64,000 bases of DNA from Lactuca virosa (Eukaryota > Streptophyta > Magnoliopsida > Asterales > Asteraceae). Shown here piece by piece: positions 1 to 10,324 of this stretch (position 1 is the first letter of the stretch; every line of letters begins with the position of its first letter). The translations under genes were made by a program, and so were the position numbers. The DNA lies in the NCBI GenBank assembly GCA_928212115.1, contig CAKMRJ010000001.1, positions 188,132,414 through 188,196,413 of the forward strand. Direction: 5' to 3'. The notes beneath the pieces were generated by a model, which saw only the letters and a program-made list of their open reading frames with translations, ran no database searches and had not been told where the DNA came from.

Positions 1-584
1 TAAAAGTAACTAAATGTTTTTACAAAATTCTCAATCTTAGTTAGTTTAGGCAAAAGTGAATTGATGTAATCCCATGAAATTACACTTTGTACCTTTGCTA
101 AGACGTTAGTGGAGCGTGTGTGGTTAACCGGCACACTAATTGGGTTCTAGCAAAGGTGGCAAAGGGTGACTCTTGTTTGTCATAGTTCGATGGAGCGTGT
201 GTGGTTAACCGGCACATCGATTAGGTGACTGTAACAATGCGGGCACCATGTACATTTGGATGGTTATTCACACCCGCTTTGTGATCCCGGCATCCCAGTC
301 ACAAAACTTGAGGGGCATATCGAGATTTAAACATGCCATTGAAACGTTCAATGAATCTCAAAAGATCGAGGAGTTTTCAATACATTTAAAACTTAGCTTT
401 TAATTGTTTTTCATGGTGGAAAATTAGTGAATCGTCATTCACTTACTTCAAATTATTTACTTGTTAGATTACGACATCCCTCTTTAATTGTAAACAATGT
501 TGTTGGATCCTAGCCCTAATTTCTCATTTGGGTGTTTAATTGGGATTCGTTTTCTAATCAAACTTTGTTCTTTTTCCATTTCAG
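1..584 (+). other. E1 5' leader (untranslated) with paired palindromic motif
   Basis: Non-coding sequence upstream of gag, homologous to the leaders of E2 (7109-7889, reverse), E8 (35304-36661, reverse) and E10 (41132-42286). It carries two copies of a 26-nt motif at 110-135 and 191-216, 81 bp apart, each centred on the palindrome GGTTAACC. No ORF of note. The last ~40 bases before the gag ATG are T-rich. Confidence 0.75.
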
Positions 585-1470
585 ATGTCGAACGTCAACA
601 ACAACACTTCTGGTTCAACTTCCTCTGGCTCGTTATCACTCATGAACTTGTGTGGGAGAGTGATCTTTGATGGGTCCAAGTTCAATGATTGGATCCAAAC
701 ATCCGAATGGTCACCTTACGAGGACAAAGAGTATGTCCTCGATGAGAAGCTGATGGAAATAAACATCAACATTGCCACTGCTGAAGAGATCGCGCCTTTG
801 ATGCCCATGAGCGTGATGCCACGAAAGTCCATTGCATCATGCTAGAGACTATGACTGCAGAACTCCAAAAGTCCTATGAGGACATGTACCCCTATGAAAT
901 GCATCAAGATCTGCTGGACCGGTACCACCAGAGCGCAGGCAAGAAATCGTATGAGCATCACTTCGATGATCACTACCAAAATGGGTAATGGAGAGTCCCT
1001 TACCGCTCATCGGCAAAAGATGCAAAGATATGTCGATCGCCTGCTAAAGTTGAATGTGAACTTTGATGAAGAGCTAGCAATTGACATCATCCTTCATTCC
1101 TTGCCTCCCTGCATAACCAGTTCCGCATGACCTACACATGAACAAGGAGGAGGTCTCTTTGAGCAAGCTTCAGGGCTTATTAAGGACTGTTGGGAGCAAT
1201 CTCAAAGACAAATCTGTTGCATCATCTCCAACTCCTACTGCTGCCCCAGTCCTGGCAATTGGGCAAGGGAAAGGTAAGAAGAGGAAGGCTCCCTCAAAGA
1301 GCCACCATAAGGGAAAGTCCCAAAATGGCTCCTCTTCTAGTGGAACCAAGGTTGGTTCTGCTAAACCCAACTCGAACCCTAAGGAGGCAGAGTGTCACTA
1401 CTGCCAACAAATAGGGCATTGGAAATGAAGCTGACCGAAATATCTGCAAGATATCAAGGATGGAGAGATC
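585..1470 (+). pseudogene. E1 gag (copia nucleocapsid/capsid), broken
   Basis: Gag forms the virus-like particle and binds element RNA. The N-terminus from ATG 585 matches the E10 gag at 42287 (Ser/Asn-rich start, then a segment with LMNLCGRVIFDG). The central part, with the VDRLLKLNVNFDEELAIDIILHSLP segment near 1030-1100, is the UBN2-type gag core of copia elements. A zinc knuckle begins at 1393 (CHYC then GHW) but is cut by a TGA at about 1426 and lacks its last Cys. The reading frame changes at least twice, near 830-880 and near 1115-1138. The start was chosen by alignment with E10 and E2. Non-functional. Confidence 0.8.
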
Positions 1471-4400
1471 AAGCCGTCCTACGCAGGTATTTACACTATT
1501 CAATCTAATGATTCATCACATGCTATTTCTTGGGTACTTGATACAGGATGTGGTTTTCACATTTGTTCTGATTTGCAGGGCCTAAGAAGAAATAGGGATG
1601 TGGAGCATGGGAAGATAAATTTGATCATGGGGAACAGAAGATCGTCGCCTGTCACCAAGATCGGAGTTTACTCTTTAGTGCTCAGTAGTGGATTAGGATT
1701 AGATTTAAATAATTGTTGCTATTCGCCAGATACGGCAAGAAACATCATTTCATTTCATGGTTTGTATAGACAAGGATTTACATATTCATTTGATAATGAA
1801 AAGGGTTCTATTAATGCTTATCTTAATGGTGTTTTCTATTTTGAAGCATTGCCTTGTAATGAAATATATGAAACTGTGATGGTTGTAGACAATTTAGGAA
1901 ATGATGTGTTGTGTATTGATTCTTCCAATGATTTGGATAAAGCATTATTGTGGCATTGTCGTCTTGGACATGTTAACAAGAAACGCATAGCCCAATTCCA
2001 AAAGGATGGAGTGTTGGAGTCATTCGACCTTAGGGATGATGACGTGTGCGAATCTTGTTACTTGGAAAGATGACCAAGTCACCCTTCATTGGCACTTGTG
2101 CGACGGGTGAGGGGTTATTGGATCTTATACATACAGATGTATGTGGCCCTTTAGATCCACCACAAGGGATGCGTGTCGCTTCTATGTGACTTTTACCGAT
2201 GATTATAGCAGATATGGCTATATCTACTTAATAACAGGCATAAGTCAGAAACCTTTGAAAAGTTCAAAGAGTTCAAGCAAGAAGTGGATAATCAGTTGGG
2301 CAGGAAAATGAAGATGCTTTGATCAGATCGAGGTAGAGAGTACATAAGTCTTGAATTCCAGGACACCGCAGTTGCATGGTGTGGCTGAGAGGCGTAATCG
2401 AACCCTGTGGACATGGTTCGTTCCATGATGAGTCGTGCTTCGCTACCTATCTCATTCTGGGGTATGCCTTACAGACTGCCGCCCATATCCTTAACTTAGT
2501 CCCTACGAAGAAGGTTGCCAAAACACCTCACGAGATGTGGATATGGAAAGCTCCCTCGTTGGCACACATGAAGGTTTGGGGTTGCGAGGCTTTCGTAAGA
2601 CGAGAGACTCACGACAAGCTCGAACCTCGTAGTGAGCGATGTATTTTCATCGGCTACCCGCAGAAGTCCTTTGGATATCTCTTTTATAGACCGAGTGACA
2701 ATGTTGTCTTCGTTGCGAGGAGAGGGTTTTCCGAGAGCGAGAACTCATAAGCCACGGGGACAGTGGGAGGCAAATCGATCTTGAAGAGCTTCAAGAGTCG
2801 AGCGATGAAGGAACCTCCAACATTGGCACTGATCCCGAGGAGGAAACTGTGGTTGAACCGATTGATGAGTCCTTACATCTTAGACGTTCCAGTAGAGTTA
2901 TTGTTCCGCCCATGTTGTATGGTTTTCATATAACGAGTGAGGGTGATACGTTTATTAGTGATAGTACACTAGCGAATTTGGACGAACATAACCGCTACAA
3001 TGAAGCCATGGCAGGCCCGGAGTCTTTAAAATGGAAAGAGGCTATGAACAGCGAGATTCAGTCCATGTATGACAACCAAGTTTGGAATTTGGTTGAAAAT
3101 GTACCAGGTCGTAAGACGGTCGGGTACAAGTGGATCTTCAAGAAGAAGACCGATATGGATGGGAATGTACACACCTATAAGGCGCGATTGGTTGCGAAGG
3201 GTTTCACTCAGACTCCCGGAGTTGACTATGATGAGACTTTCTCACCAGTTGTGAAGATAAAGTATATCAGGGTAATGCTATCCATTGCTGCATTTCATGA
3301 CTACGAGACATGGCAGATGGATGTCAGAACCGCTTTCTTTAACGAGAAGTTGGCTGAGGATGTTTACATAGCTCAGCCAGAGGGTTTTGTCAATGCGAAG
3401 CATCCCAATAGAGTGTGTAAGCTTGAGAAGTCCATCTATGGACTAAAACAAGCATCTCGCAGATGGAATCTTTGTTTTGATGAGAAAGTCAAAGAGTTTT
3501 GTTTTCTGTGAAGCGAGGATGAATCATGTGTATATGTCAAAGCCAATGGGAGTATAGTAAGCTTCCTCGTATTGTATGTCGATGACATACTACTCATAGG
3601 AAACGACATACCAACCTGAAGGAAGTTAAATCCTGATTAGGAAGTGCTTCGCTATGAAGGACCTCGGAGAGGCTGCCTATATTTTGGGAATAAGGATAGC
3701 GAGAAACAGAAGTAAGATACTAATAGGACTTAGTCAGAATACTTACTTGGACAAGGTACTAAAAAGTTTTAGTATGGAGAATTTAAAGAAGGGGGAGTTA
3801 CCGATCCAAAGTAATGCCAAATGGAGGAGCAGTTGGCTCGATTATGTATGCTATGACTTGTACTCACCCTGATGTCGCCTTCACTTTGAGCATGGTCAGT
3901 AGATATCAAGGGAACCCTGGCAAGGCGAATTGGACCGTAGTCAAGAATATTCTTAAGTACCTTCGGAGGACCAAGGAATGGTTTCTAGTCCTTGGTGGGA
4001 GTGATGACTTAAGGGTGCATGTTTTCAGACCGACAGGGACAACTACCGTTCGCAGTCGGGCTGGGTCTTTACCTTGAATGGAGGAGCAGTGACTTGGAAA
4101 AGTTCCAAGTAGGAGACCGTAGTTGATTCAACGTGAGAATCAGAGGATATAGCGGCGAGCGAAGCGTCGAAGGAGGCGATATGGTTGAAGAACTTCATTG
4201 GAGACCTTGGGGTTGTGCCAGCCATAAAGGAGCCCATGGAAATTTTCTGTGATAATGAAGGAGCGGTTGCCTTGACCAAGGAACCGAGGGATCATGGCAG
4301 ATCCCGACATAAAAACAGAAAATACCACTTTATTCGACATCGGGTGGAGGAGGGACTCCTCGTAGTAAAGAGGTTATCGTCAGAAGATAACCCAGCAGAT

Positions 4401-4484
4401 CCCCTTACGAAAGGATTGAGTACGGTTAAGCATTTGCAGCACGCTAGGAGCATCAGGCTGAAGGACGATATTAGTTTAGATTAG
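1471..4484 (+). pseudogene. E1 pol (protease, integrase, RT, RNase H), broken
   Basis: Domains in order: aspartic protease with DTGCG at 1540; GAG-pre-integrase zinc region (LWHCRLGH, then CESC) about 1950-2070; integrase with its first Asp in TDVCGP near 2130, second Asp in RSDRG near 2320 and Glu in VAERRNR near 2385; reverse transcriptase from about 3000, with KARLVAKG, the QMDV motif and YVDD at 3575-3586; RNase H to 4484, with DNEGAVALTKEPRDHG and DPLTKG near its end. At least six frame changes and several stops (for example after 2073, 2750 and 3511) divide it into short pieces. Homologous to E10 pol throughout. It decayed well before E10 inserted. Not expressed as a polyprotein. Confidence 0.85.
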
Positions 4485-5331
4485 ATATTTTAGAGACGTG
4501 TAATATATAAATGTAATTGACATTTGATGATTAAATAAAAGGGTATTATTTATAAGTAAAGTACTGTCTTATGTTAATTATTTACCTATTGTTTCATTTT
4601 GCATGTTTTGACTTCCTGAATAATAAGATTATTCAAATGTTCCACAGTCACTCATACTTTGGGAGTAGGTATGAAAGAAGATTCTCATGAATTGGTGTGT
4701 AGATTGTCTAAAGTGTATTAGACATGGCAAACGTTTGCTGGAACGTTAATGAGTGCTTATGAGTTTGATTTGAGCTTTGGATTAGACCCGCGCTTGCTGG
4801 TATCACTTCATGGAATTTATCACGAGTGATCGCAAGACGATAATATCATATGGTCTTAAAACCTAGATATGGTTTATTGTTTGCAAGTTGGTTGTGCATT
4901 GATAATGCGTAAACGCATAAGTAACTTGATGTTATAAAACGCATTGTTGTGTATGATTTGATTTGTGAATGGTAAATGCAGATAAGTCGAAGTTTATCTG
5001 TTCCATTTATCCTAAGAGGGTAAAAGCGATATCATGTCCCCTCGATGATTTTGTTTGACTTATGTGTCGGGCCCGGTCAGGACTGAATTGATGTGTTCAA
5101 TTAAGTTCTATGTCAAAAGAATCAGAGATCGAGAACACAACTGCTGGACAATAAGTGTGAATATTTTCCATGTATTTGTCCGCACGATATCTAGAACGGA
5201 GGACAATACGATCCCTTATCTGAAGGACAGGGTACTGATATGATCATAGTTCGACAGCATCTTTGAGAGCTACGATTGATAATCAGATTGTGCTTGCATT
5301 TATGGTTACTAGACTTATCCAAGTGGGAGAC
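4485..5331 (+). other. E1 3' non-coding region and polypurine tract
   Basis: About 850 bp between the RNase H stop and the 3' LTR, without coding signal. Homologous to 46236-47072 in E10 and, reversed, to 30841-31640 in E8. It ends in the polypurine tract AAGTGGGAGA (5321-5330), which primes plus-strand DNA synthesis, one base before the LTR start TGTTGG. Confidence 0.8.
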
Positions 5332-6113
5332 TGTTGGATTAGTGTCTAAGCCCATAATTATTTTTGGTATGTACTTGACCCGGTTGTGCATGGTCCTTTT
5401 GGGTTGCCTTCACCAAAAGCAACTTGACAGGATGATTATGAATAGAGAGGTTAATATGGTTTATTAATATATTATATGAATAATACATTAAAAGAGAAAT
5501 CATATAATTAAATAATATTAGACAAGAATTCATTAAGAAATTAGTTATGTGGGTAAAAGGCATTAATTTAATATCAGGTACTTAAACTGTCAAATGTGTG
5601 ATGATGGAGTATTGAGCTGAGGAGCCTCTTGGACTAGGCATGGACGAAATTAGGATGTGTCGATCCATAATTTCGGCTATAAGGCCCTATTCCAAAAGCT
5701 TCATTGGATAGCTTAACGCCTAAGCTGTCCATTAGGGTTTAGGCTGAAACCCTAGCAACACGAGTATAAATAAGACCCCAAGGCATCCAAATTTCGGCCA
5801 CATGATACCCTAGAAAGATCATAGCCGAAATTGTGCCTCTCCCCTCTCGCCAATATCATCCTCTTGCTTCTTTGGTGTTTGTAAGCCATTAGAGGAGTGA
5901 CACTTGTGACTCTAAGCTCCAAGACAAGAAGATTCAAGCCATTGTTCAAGAGGTAATAATCTAGATCTGTTTTCTTATGTCAATTTCGAATCATGTATGC
6001 TAGATCTAGGGTTAGAAAGTCTTGGACGAATTACATGTATAATAGAGAAGCCTAGATCCAAGCTTTAGGGTTTGCATGAGCACATAGGATGTTCTTTTGG
6101 CTAAAACCCTTCA
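5332..6113 (+). repeat. E1 3' LTR (782 bp)
   Basis: Starts TGTTGGATTAGTGTC and ends AAACCCTTCA, so it has TG...CA ends. It aligns with the E10 LTRs (40356-41118, 47073-47839) and with the reversed E8 LTR (30067-30840), but with many substitutions. A TATA box (TATAAATA, 5765-5772) precedes the R/U5-like part. This is the only E1 LTR in the window. Confidence 0.88.
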
Positions 6114-7108
6114 AAAACCACATCTTGTATCAAGGACCCAAGAATTAGAATGTGATGAGTTTTTAGACAAAATAGTGTAAATACCTGCCGAGGTAGACTT
6201 GATCTTGCCATCCTTAATATCTTGCAAATATTTGGGGCAGCTTCTTTTCTAATGCCCCTTGTCTTGGCAGTGGAAGCACGTTGCCTCCATTGGATCCGAG
6301 GTAGGGCGTCAACACTGGATTTTCCTTTGGGTCCACTACTAGAAGACCCTGCATGGGATTTTCCCTTCCAGTTCTGCTTCGAGGGATCTTTCCTCCTTTC
6401 CCCCTTCCTATGTCCAATGGCCAGGACTGGAGCAGTAACAGTAGGAGTGGAGTCAACACCTTTTCCCTTTAATCCACTCTCAGTGGTTCTCAGCAAGCCT
6501 TGTAGCTGACTCAACGTGACTTTTTTTTTTTTCAAATGATAAGTCATTTTCAACTGATCATAACAACTAGGCAATGAGTGCAAGACTATATCGATAGACA
6601 ATTGCTCATAAAAATTCACGTTAAGTTTAAGTAAACGATCCACATAACGATGCATGCGTTGTAGATGGGTCGTGATGGATTCTTTGTCCTTCATCTTGGT
6701 GGTTATGAGTGACTTGAGTATCTCATACCTTTCTTGACATGCTCTTTGATGGTACTTCTCCATCATGTCCTTGCACATCTCATAAAGCCAATAGTCCTCA
6801 TAAAACCATTGTAGCTCAGGAGTTATAGTTGCCACCATGATACACGACACTTTGGTCGTGTCTTTGAAGTGGGTCCTATACTCAGCTACTTAATCCGCAG
6901 TAGCTTTGGATTCATCCATCTCATTCAGCTCTTTATCGAGGACATATTCCTTGTCCTCAAATGGAAAGGCTATCATAATGGTGCGCATCTAATCATTAAA
7001 GTTGGTGCCATTGAATGTGACCTTGGAACAGATGCTCAAGAGCGAGAAGGTGTTTGAGGAGTTGTTGTTGTTGGAGGAGGAGCCAGAAGCGTTGTTTGAG
7101 GTAGACAT
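6114..7108 (-). pseudogene. E2 gag with start of protease, broken
   Basis: Start ATG at 7108 (reverse), matching the E10 gag start after a T-rich stretch. A long open stretch covers 6850-6101 in one frame: the gag core (VDRLLKLNVNFYEQLSIDIVL), then LLRTTESGLKGKG and a Lys/Gly-rich tail. The zinc knuckle lies in another frame at 6278-6237 (CFHCQDKGH, then a TAG in place of Trp, then KRSCP), so at least one frameshift and one stop separate the capsid and nucleocapsid parts. The 3' end runs into the protease WVLDT segment and is cut by the E1 LTR at 6113. The final residues of the long ORF are translated from E1 LTR and are not gag. Confidence 0.8.
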
Positions 7109-7889
7109 CTGAAAAAGAAGAAGGACAAGTTTTGATTAGATAGGAAAATCCTTAATATAACACCCAAATGAAATATTAAGGCTAGGACCCAACACAGTAA
7201 TTCACAATTCAGAAAATGGATACCGTAATCCAATTGTAAATTATTTGAAGGTATGTGAATGATGATTTACCAATTTCACCACGAAAAGCGAAATGTAAAT
7301 GAATTATATTTATTTTAAATGAAATTTCTAGATCTTTTGAGATTCATTGAACTATTCAATGGCATGTTTAATCTCGATTATGCCCTTTCCATTAATTTGT
7401 GGCTTGGATACCGAGGATCACAAACAAGGTGTGAATAACGATGAAAATTAGCTTGGTACTCTCAATGTCATTTATCACCTAATCAATGTGTCGATTAACC
7501 ACACACGCTCCATTTATCAATGATAATTTACGAGCAACCCATTTCCACACTCTATTAGTCCATATTAGTGTGCCAGTTAACCACACTTGCTCCACTAACA
7601 ACTTGTATAAAGTGCAATGTGCAATTTCATAGTTTAGCATAAAATTCACATTTTCCTAAAGTAACTAAGATTGAGATTTTATAAAACATTTAGCTACTTT
7701 ATTTATTCTATTATACTTATTAATGAGAATTAAGTGTCTTATCAAACCCATTCGGCTAACGACCCTCCACTAGTCAAGGGAGCGGTGGGTAAGAGTGGAT
7801 ACCCAATGACGGTCATTTTATAGGTCGCTTCCTTAAACTCCCCTTATAGACCAGCTTCATGAATGAGGCCTACTAACGGTAAGATTGTA
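7109..7889 (-). other. E2 5' leader, truncated
   Basis: Reverse-strand homologue of the E10 and E1 leaders. It holds two copies of the 26-nt leader motif (7487-7512 and 7569-7594, 82 bp apart), each with a GTTAAC or ATTAAC core. The block beginning near 7750 (GGCTAACGACCCTCCACTAG) matches 35950 and, reversed, 41760. It ends abruptly at about 7889. No coding content. Confidence 0.75.
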
Positions 7890-8847
7890 GTGGAAACAAA
7901 TCAATGCTCCACAAGGGAAATCCCTACCAAAATGTCTTGTCTGACCACACCTAAAACACCCTGAACCCACGGCTTGACAAGCCTCGAAGTGTGGTTTTCC
8001 GCACTTGCAGTAACGACCCGGACCCTACTGCCTCCTAGAATGAGAATCAAAAGCTTTAGGCCTCTTCACTAGGCCCACCACTATCTTAACCTACTTCGGC
8101 TTGCGCTTTGTCCAAAGATCCAACTCAATCCCTCGTTACCAGGCTCTGGCGATCATATCCTCTAAGGTCCTGCAGCTCGATATACTCACAAACTCTCGAA
8201 TGTCATCCTCGAGCATGTCGTGATATCTTGTCTTCTTCATCTCCTCATCCGCATCATACTACGGAACTAGAAAATCCTATTCATGGAACATGGCGGTGAT
8301 CTCTACTATAGTCTCCATCATCTAGAGAAGGTCCTAAAACTCCCTTGCCAACTCCTACACCTCAATAGAAGGTGTGAGCTCATCTCTAAATCTAATCACA
8401 TAATCAGCCCAAGTCATGCTCGCCACAACCTTAGCTCCCAAAGCATGACTAACCTTCTCCCACCAGTTGTGGGCTCCATCCCTCAAAAAGCAAGCTGCAA
8501 ATCCCACCTTCGATTCCTTGGGGAAAAACTTATCCTCTGAGCATTCTCCATATCAGCAATCCACCGCCTAATGGAAATAGGGTCCTTCTTCACGGAGAAC
8601 TTCGGGGATCCATAAGCCTTGAACGCCAGAAAAGAGAGAGTATGTGCCCCTAACTGACATGCTACAATCTCGGTACTAAGAACCCTTAAACGATCATCCA
8701 TTAACTCTATGATCGCTTAATTGATGGTACCAAAAATCATAGGAGTCTCATCGAAAAAACTATGATTGATCTCTGACGTAATGAATTCGCATATTCTCTC
8801 ATCAATTGGTTCAACACCAGAACCTGAACCATAACATCCTCCTTCAT
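7890..8847 (-). pseudogene. E3 gypsy gag, broken
   Basis: Reverse-strand reading gives a Retrotrans_gag-like core: IRRWIADMENAQRISF near 8550, then NWWEKV, WADYVIRFRDELTP and a segment ending in DMIARAW near 8150. Two Cys-rich knuckles follow near 7990-7915: CKCGKPHFEAC, and CFRCGQTRHFGRDF in which the final Cys is Phe. Stops interrupt the frame several times (within the REL/EFQDL segment and near 8110). It would have encoded the capsid and RNA-binding protein of a gypsy element. The Met at 8847 is the best start I can see, but its first segment is out of frame with the core. I did not identify the exact gypsy lineage. Confidence 0.65.
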
Positions 8848-9667
8848 TTCTCACCACCATAATAAAATTCAAACATATAAAGGATCAGAACATACTTGAG
8901 GGAACTCTCACTTTGTAAACTCCTTAGGATATGTGTTATTTTTCTAGATTCAAGTACGGATCCTGTGGTTTCAGTAGTATGGTCCCAGTACTTCCTTCCA
9001 TACCTATCCGTACTTTCGTGAAGAATCACCCTGAATCCTCTAAGTCACTCCACTATGGAAATTTTCATGAACCATATGCTAAACATCATACATATCTCGC
9101 TATGACAATCTTTAGGTTCTCATGGGAATCCTCGTCTCAGCTGTTTCTACAATAGTAGGAACCTCTAAAACACTGGTGGTTGCCTTATGCATGTAAATTA
9201 TACACAATACAAGATCAAATAGACTATCAAATAATTATTCTACCCAGAGCCCACAACTAGACAAGGAAAAGGAAATAAGCTAAATCAATCATTCTAAGTC
9301 TATACGATCCTAATCGTATACAATTTTCAAACATATAATTAACAATTAACATGGCCAATATAGACTCCAAGTAATGCATAACATCCAATCCCACCTAGGC
9401 TACAAGGCATCATCAAAAACATACAATTTTATCATGCAATTCCAGAAGGTATCCAGAGCCCTATTCTAGCACTCAATTCACATAAACACATAATACTTAT
9501 GTATGGATATTTTGGGAAAGACTTACTTAAGCTCAGATGATTGCATGCATTGCATCCCTTTCTTTGTAAAAATATTTTTAGAAAATTTATTTTCTTCTGA
9601 AAAGATTATCAATTCCCCAATATGAGTTCAGACACCTCCGAGAGTGTGTATGAATCCCTCAAACCAA
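8848..9667 (-). other. E3 leader
   Basis: Non-coding leader between primer site and gag. Homologous stretches occur in the E4 leader (for example the GAGCTCAAGTAAGTATTTCCC block near 12215 and its reverse near 9525). It contains a 10-bp stem-loop at 8952-9015, listed separately. No other ORF is supported. Confidence 0.6.
8952..9015 (-). ncRNA. Leader stem-loop, E3 copy
   Basis: AAGTACGGAT (8952-8961) pairs perfectly with ATCCGTACTT (9006-9015) around a 44-nt loop. Equivalent stem-loops lie in the leaders of E4 (13156-13217, loop 44) and E7 (25480-25540, loop 43). The arms differ in sequence but remain paired. A role as an RNA packaging or translation element is inference. Confidence 0.5.
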
Positions 9668-9681
9668 GGTTGTGATACCAA
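9668..9681 (-). promoter_or_regulatory. E3 primer-binding site
   Basis: The reverse strand reads TTGGTATCACAACC, matching the first eight bases of the initiator-Met tRNA primer site TGGTATCAGAGC. It lies 3 bases inside the LTR end. Confidence 0.65.
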
Positions 9682-9683
9682 CT

Positions 9684-10324
9684 TTTTACGTCCCAAAAAT
9701 ACCAATCAAAATTATCATTTTCAAACCATACAAACATTTGTTCAAAAGAAATCATAGTAAAATTCAACTAATAAACAACAGAGTAATATGATAATAATCA
9801 GTGCAGAAAAATTTATCAGGGGATGCTGTGTACTAAAGTCGGACCCTTCCCATTGTAACTGGAAGTACCTGAAAATATTTAAAAGACAAAACCATAAGCA
9901 TAAAGCTTAGTGATTTCCCTAAAATACCACATACCATAAATATCAATGGGCCCAACCCTAGGGGTGTATTTCAACCCTATGTGAATGATATGATCTAACC
10001 ATAGTCTTATATTCACTCCCAGATTACAGCCCAACCATAACCTTTCTTCCATGATCCGACCATGGTCTTCCAAGCAAGTCACAAAGACAAATAAGTGTTT
10101 GTGATCCAACCACAGTCTTTCATACAAGTGTTGTGATCCAACCACAATCTTTCATATAAGTGTTGCGATCCAACCATAGTATTTCATGCAAGACTCACAA
10201 AGACCATCTAACAACCGACAGAGTATACTCAGAAGTCTCAGCTTGCAGACGAATTCAATAGCTAACAACTCTCACAGTCAATGAATGGATGATATAAACA
10301 TCCTAATAGGCTATGTAAGGTAAA
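9684..10324 (-). repeat. E3 partial LTR with 32-bp tandem repeats
   Basis: The inner end aligns with the E4 LTR end (GGTATTTTTGGGA versus GGTATTTTTAGGG, with the GTACTTCCAGTT block upstream). The terminal CA is mutated. At 10101-10192 a 32-bp unit starting GTGATCCAACC is repeated three times, with a more degenerate relative near 10050. The outer part is cut at 10324 by E4. Confidence 0.65.

Larger units (their letters stand above)
1..6113 (+). mobile_element. E1: decayed Ty1/copia retrotransposon, 5' end outside window
   Basis: Order seen: leader, gag, protease, integrase, reverse transcriptase, RNase H, 3' non-coding region, polypurine tract, 3' LTR. That order (integrase before reverse transcriptase) defines Ty1/copia. 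The 5' LTR and primer site lie before base 1. It belongs to the same family as E10 (40356-47839): gag, pol and LTR align over their whole length. Many frameshifts and in-frame stops make it a pseudo-element. Its 3' LTR ends inside the protease codons of E2, so E1 inserted into E2 in opposite orientation. The 5 bases after the LTR (6114-6118, AAAAC) should be the target duplication; its partner is outside the window. Confidence 0.9.
6114..7889 (-). mobile_element. E2: truncated Ty1/copia element, interrupted by E1
   Basis: On the minus strand, leader, gag and the start of the protease of the same copia family as E1 and E10. The protease sequence stops at 6114 inside the DTGCG-type codons, where the E1 LTR begins, so E1 inserted here. 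The rest of E2 pol would lie left of E1, outside the window. At the 5' end the leader stops at about 7889 against gypsy gag of E3; the 5' LTR is missing. Confidence 0.8.
7890..10324 (-). mobile_element. E3: Ty3/gypsy remnant (gag, leader, partial LTR)
   Basis: Minus-strand order: partial LTR (10324-9684), primer-binding site (9681-9668), leader (9667-8848), broken gag (8847-7890). Pol is absent, replaced on the left by E2. The LTR is interrupted on its outer side by the start of E4 at 10325. LTR and leader are clearly related to E4 but diverged, so E3 and E4 are two subfamilies lying head to head. A TSD cannot be tested. Confidence 0.7.

Noticed and set aside
4043..4340. Minus-strand ORFs opposite RNase H
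   Set aside because: Shadow frames of the conserved pol sequence; they are not independent genes.
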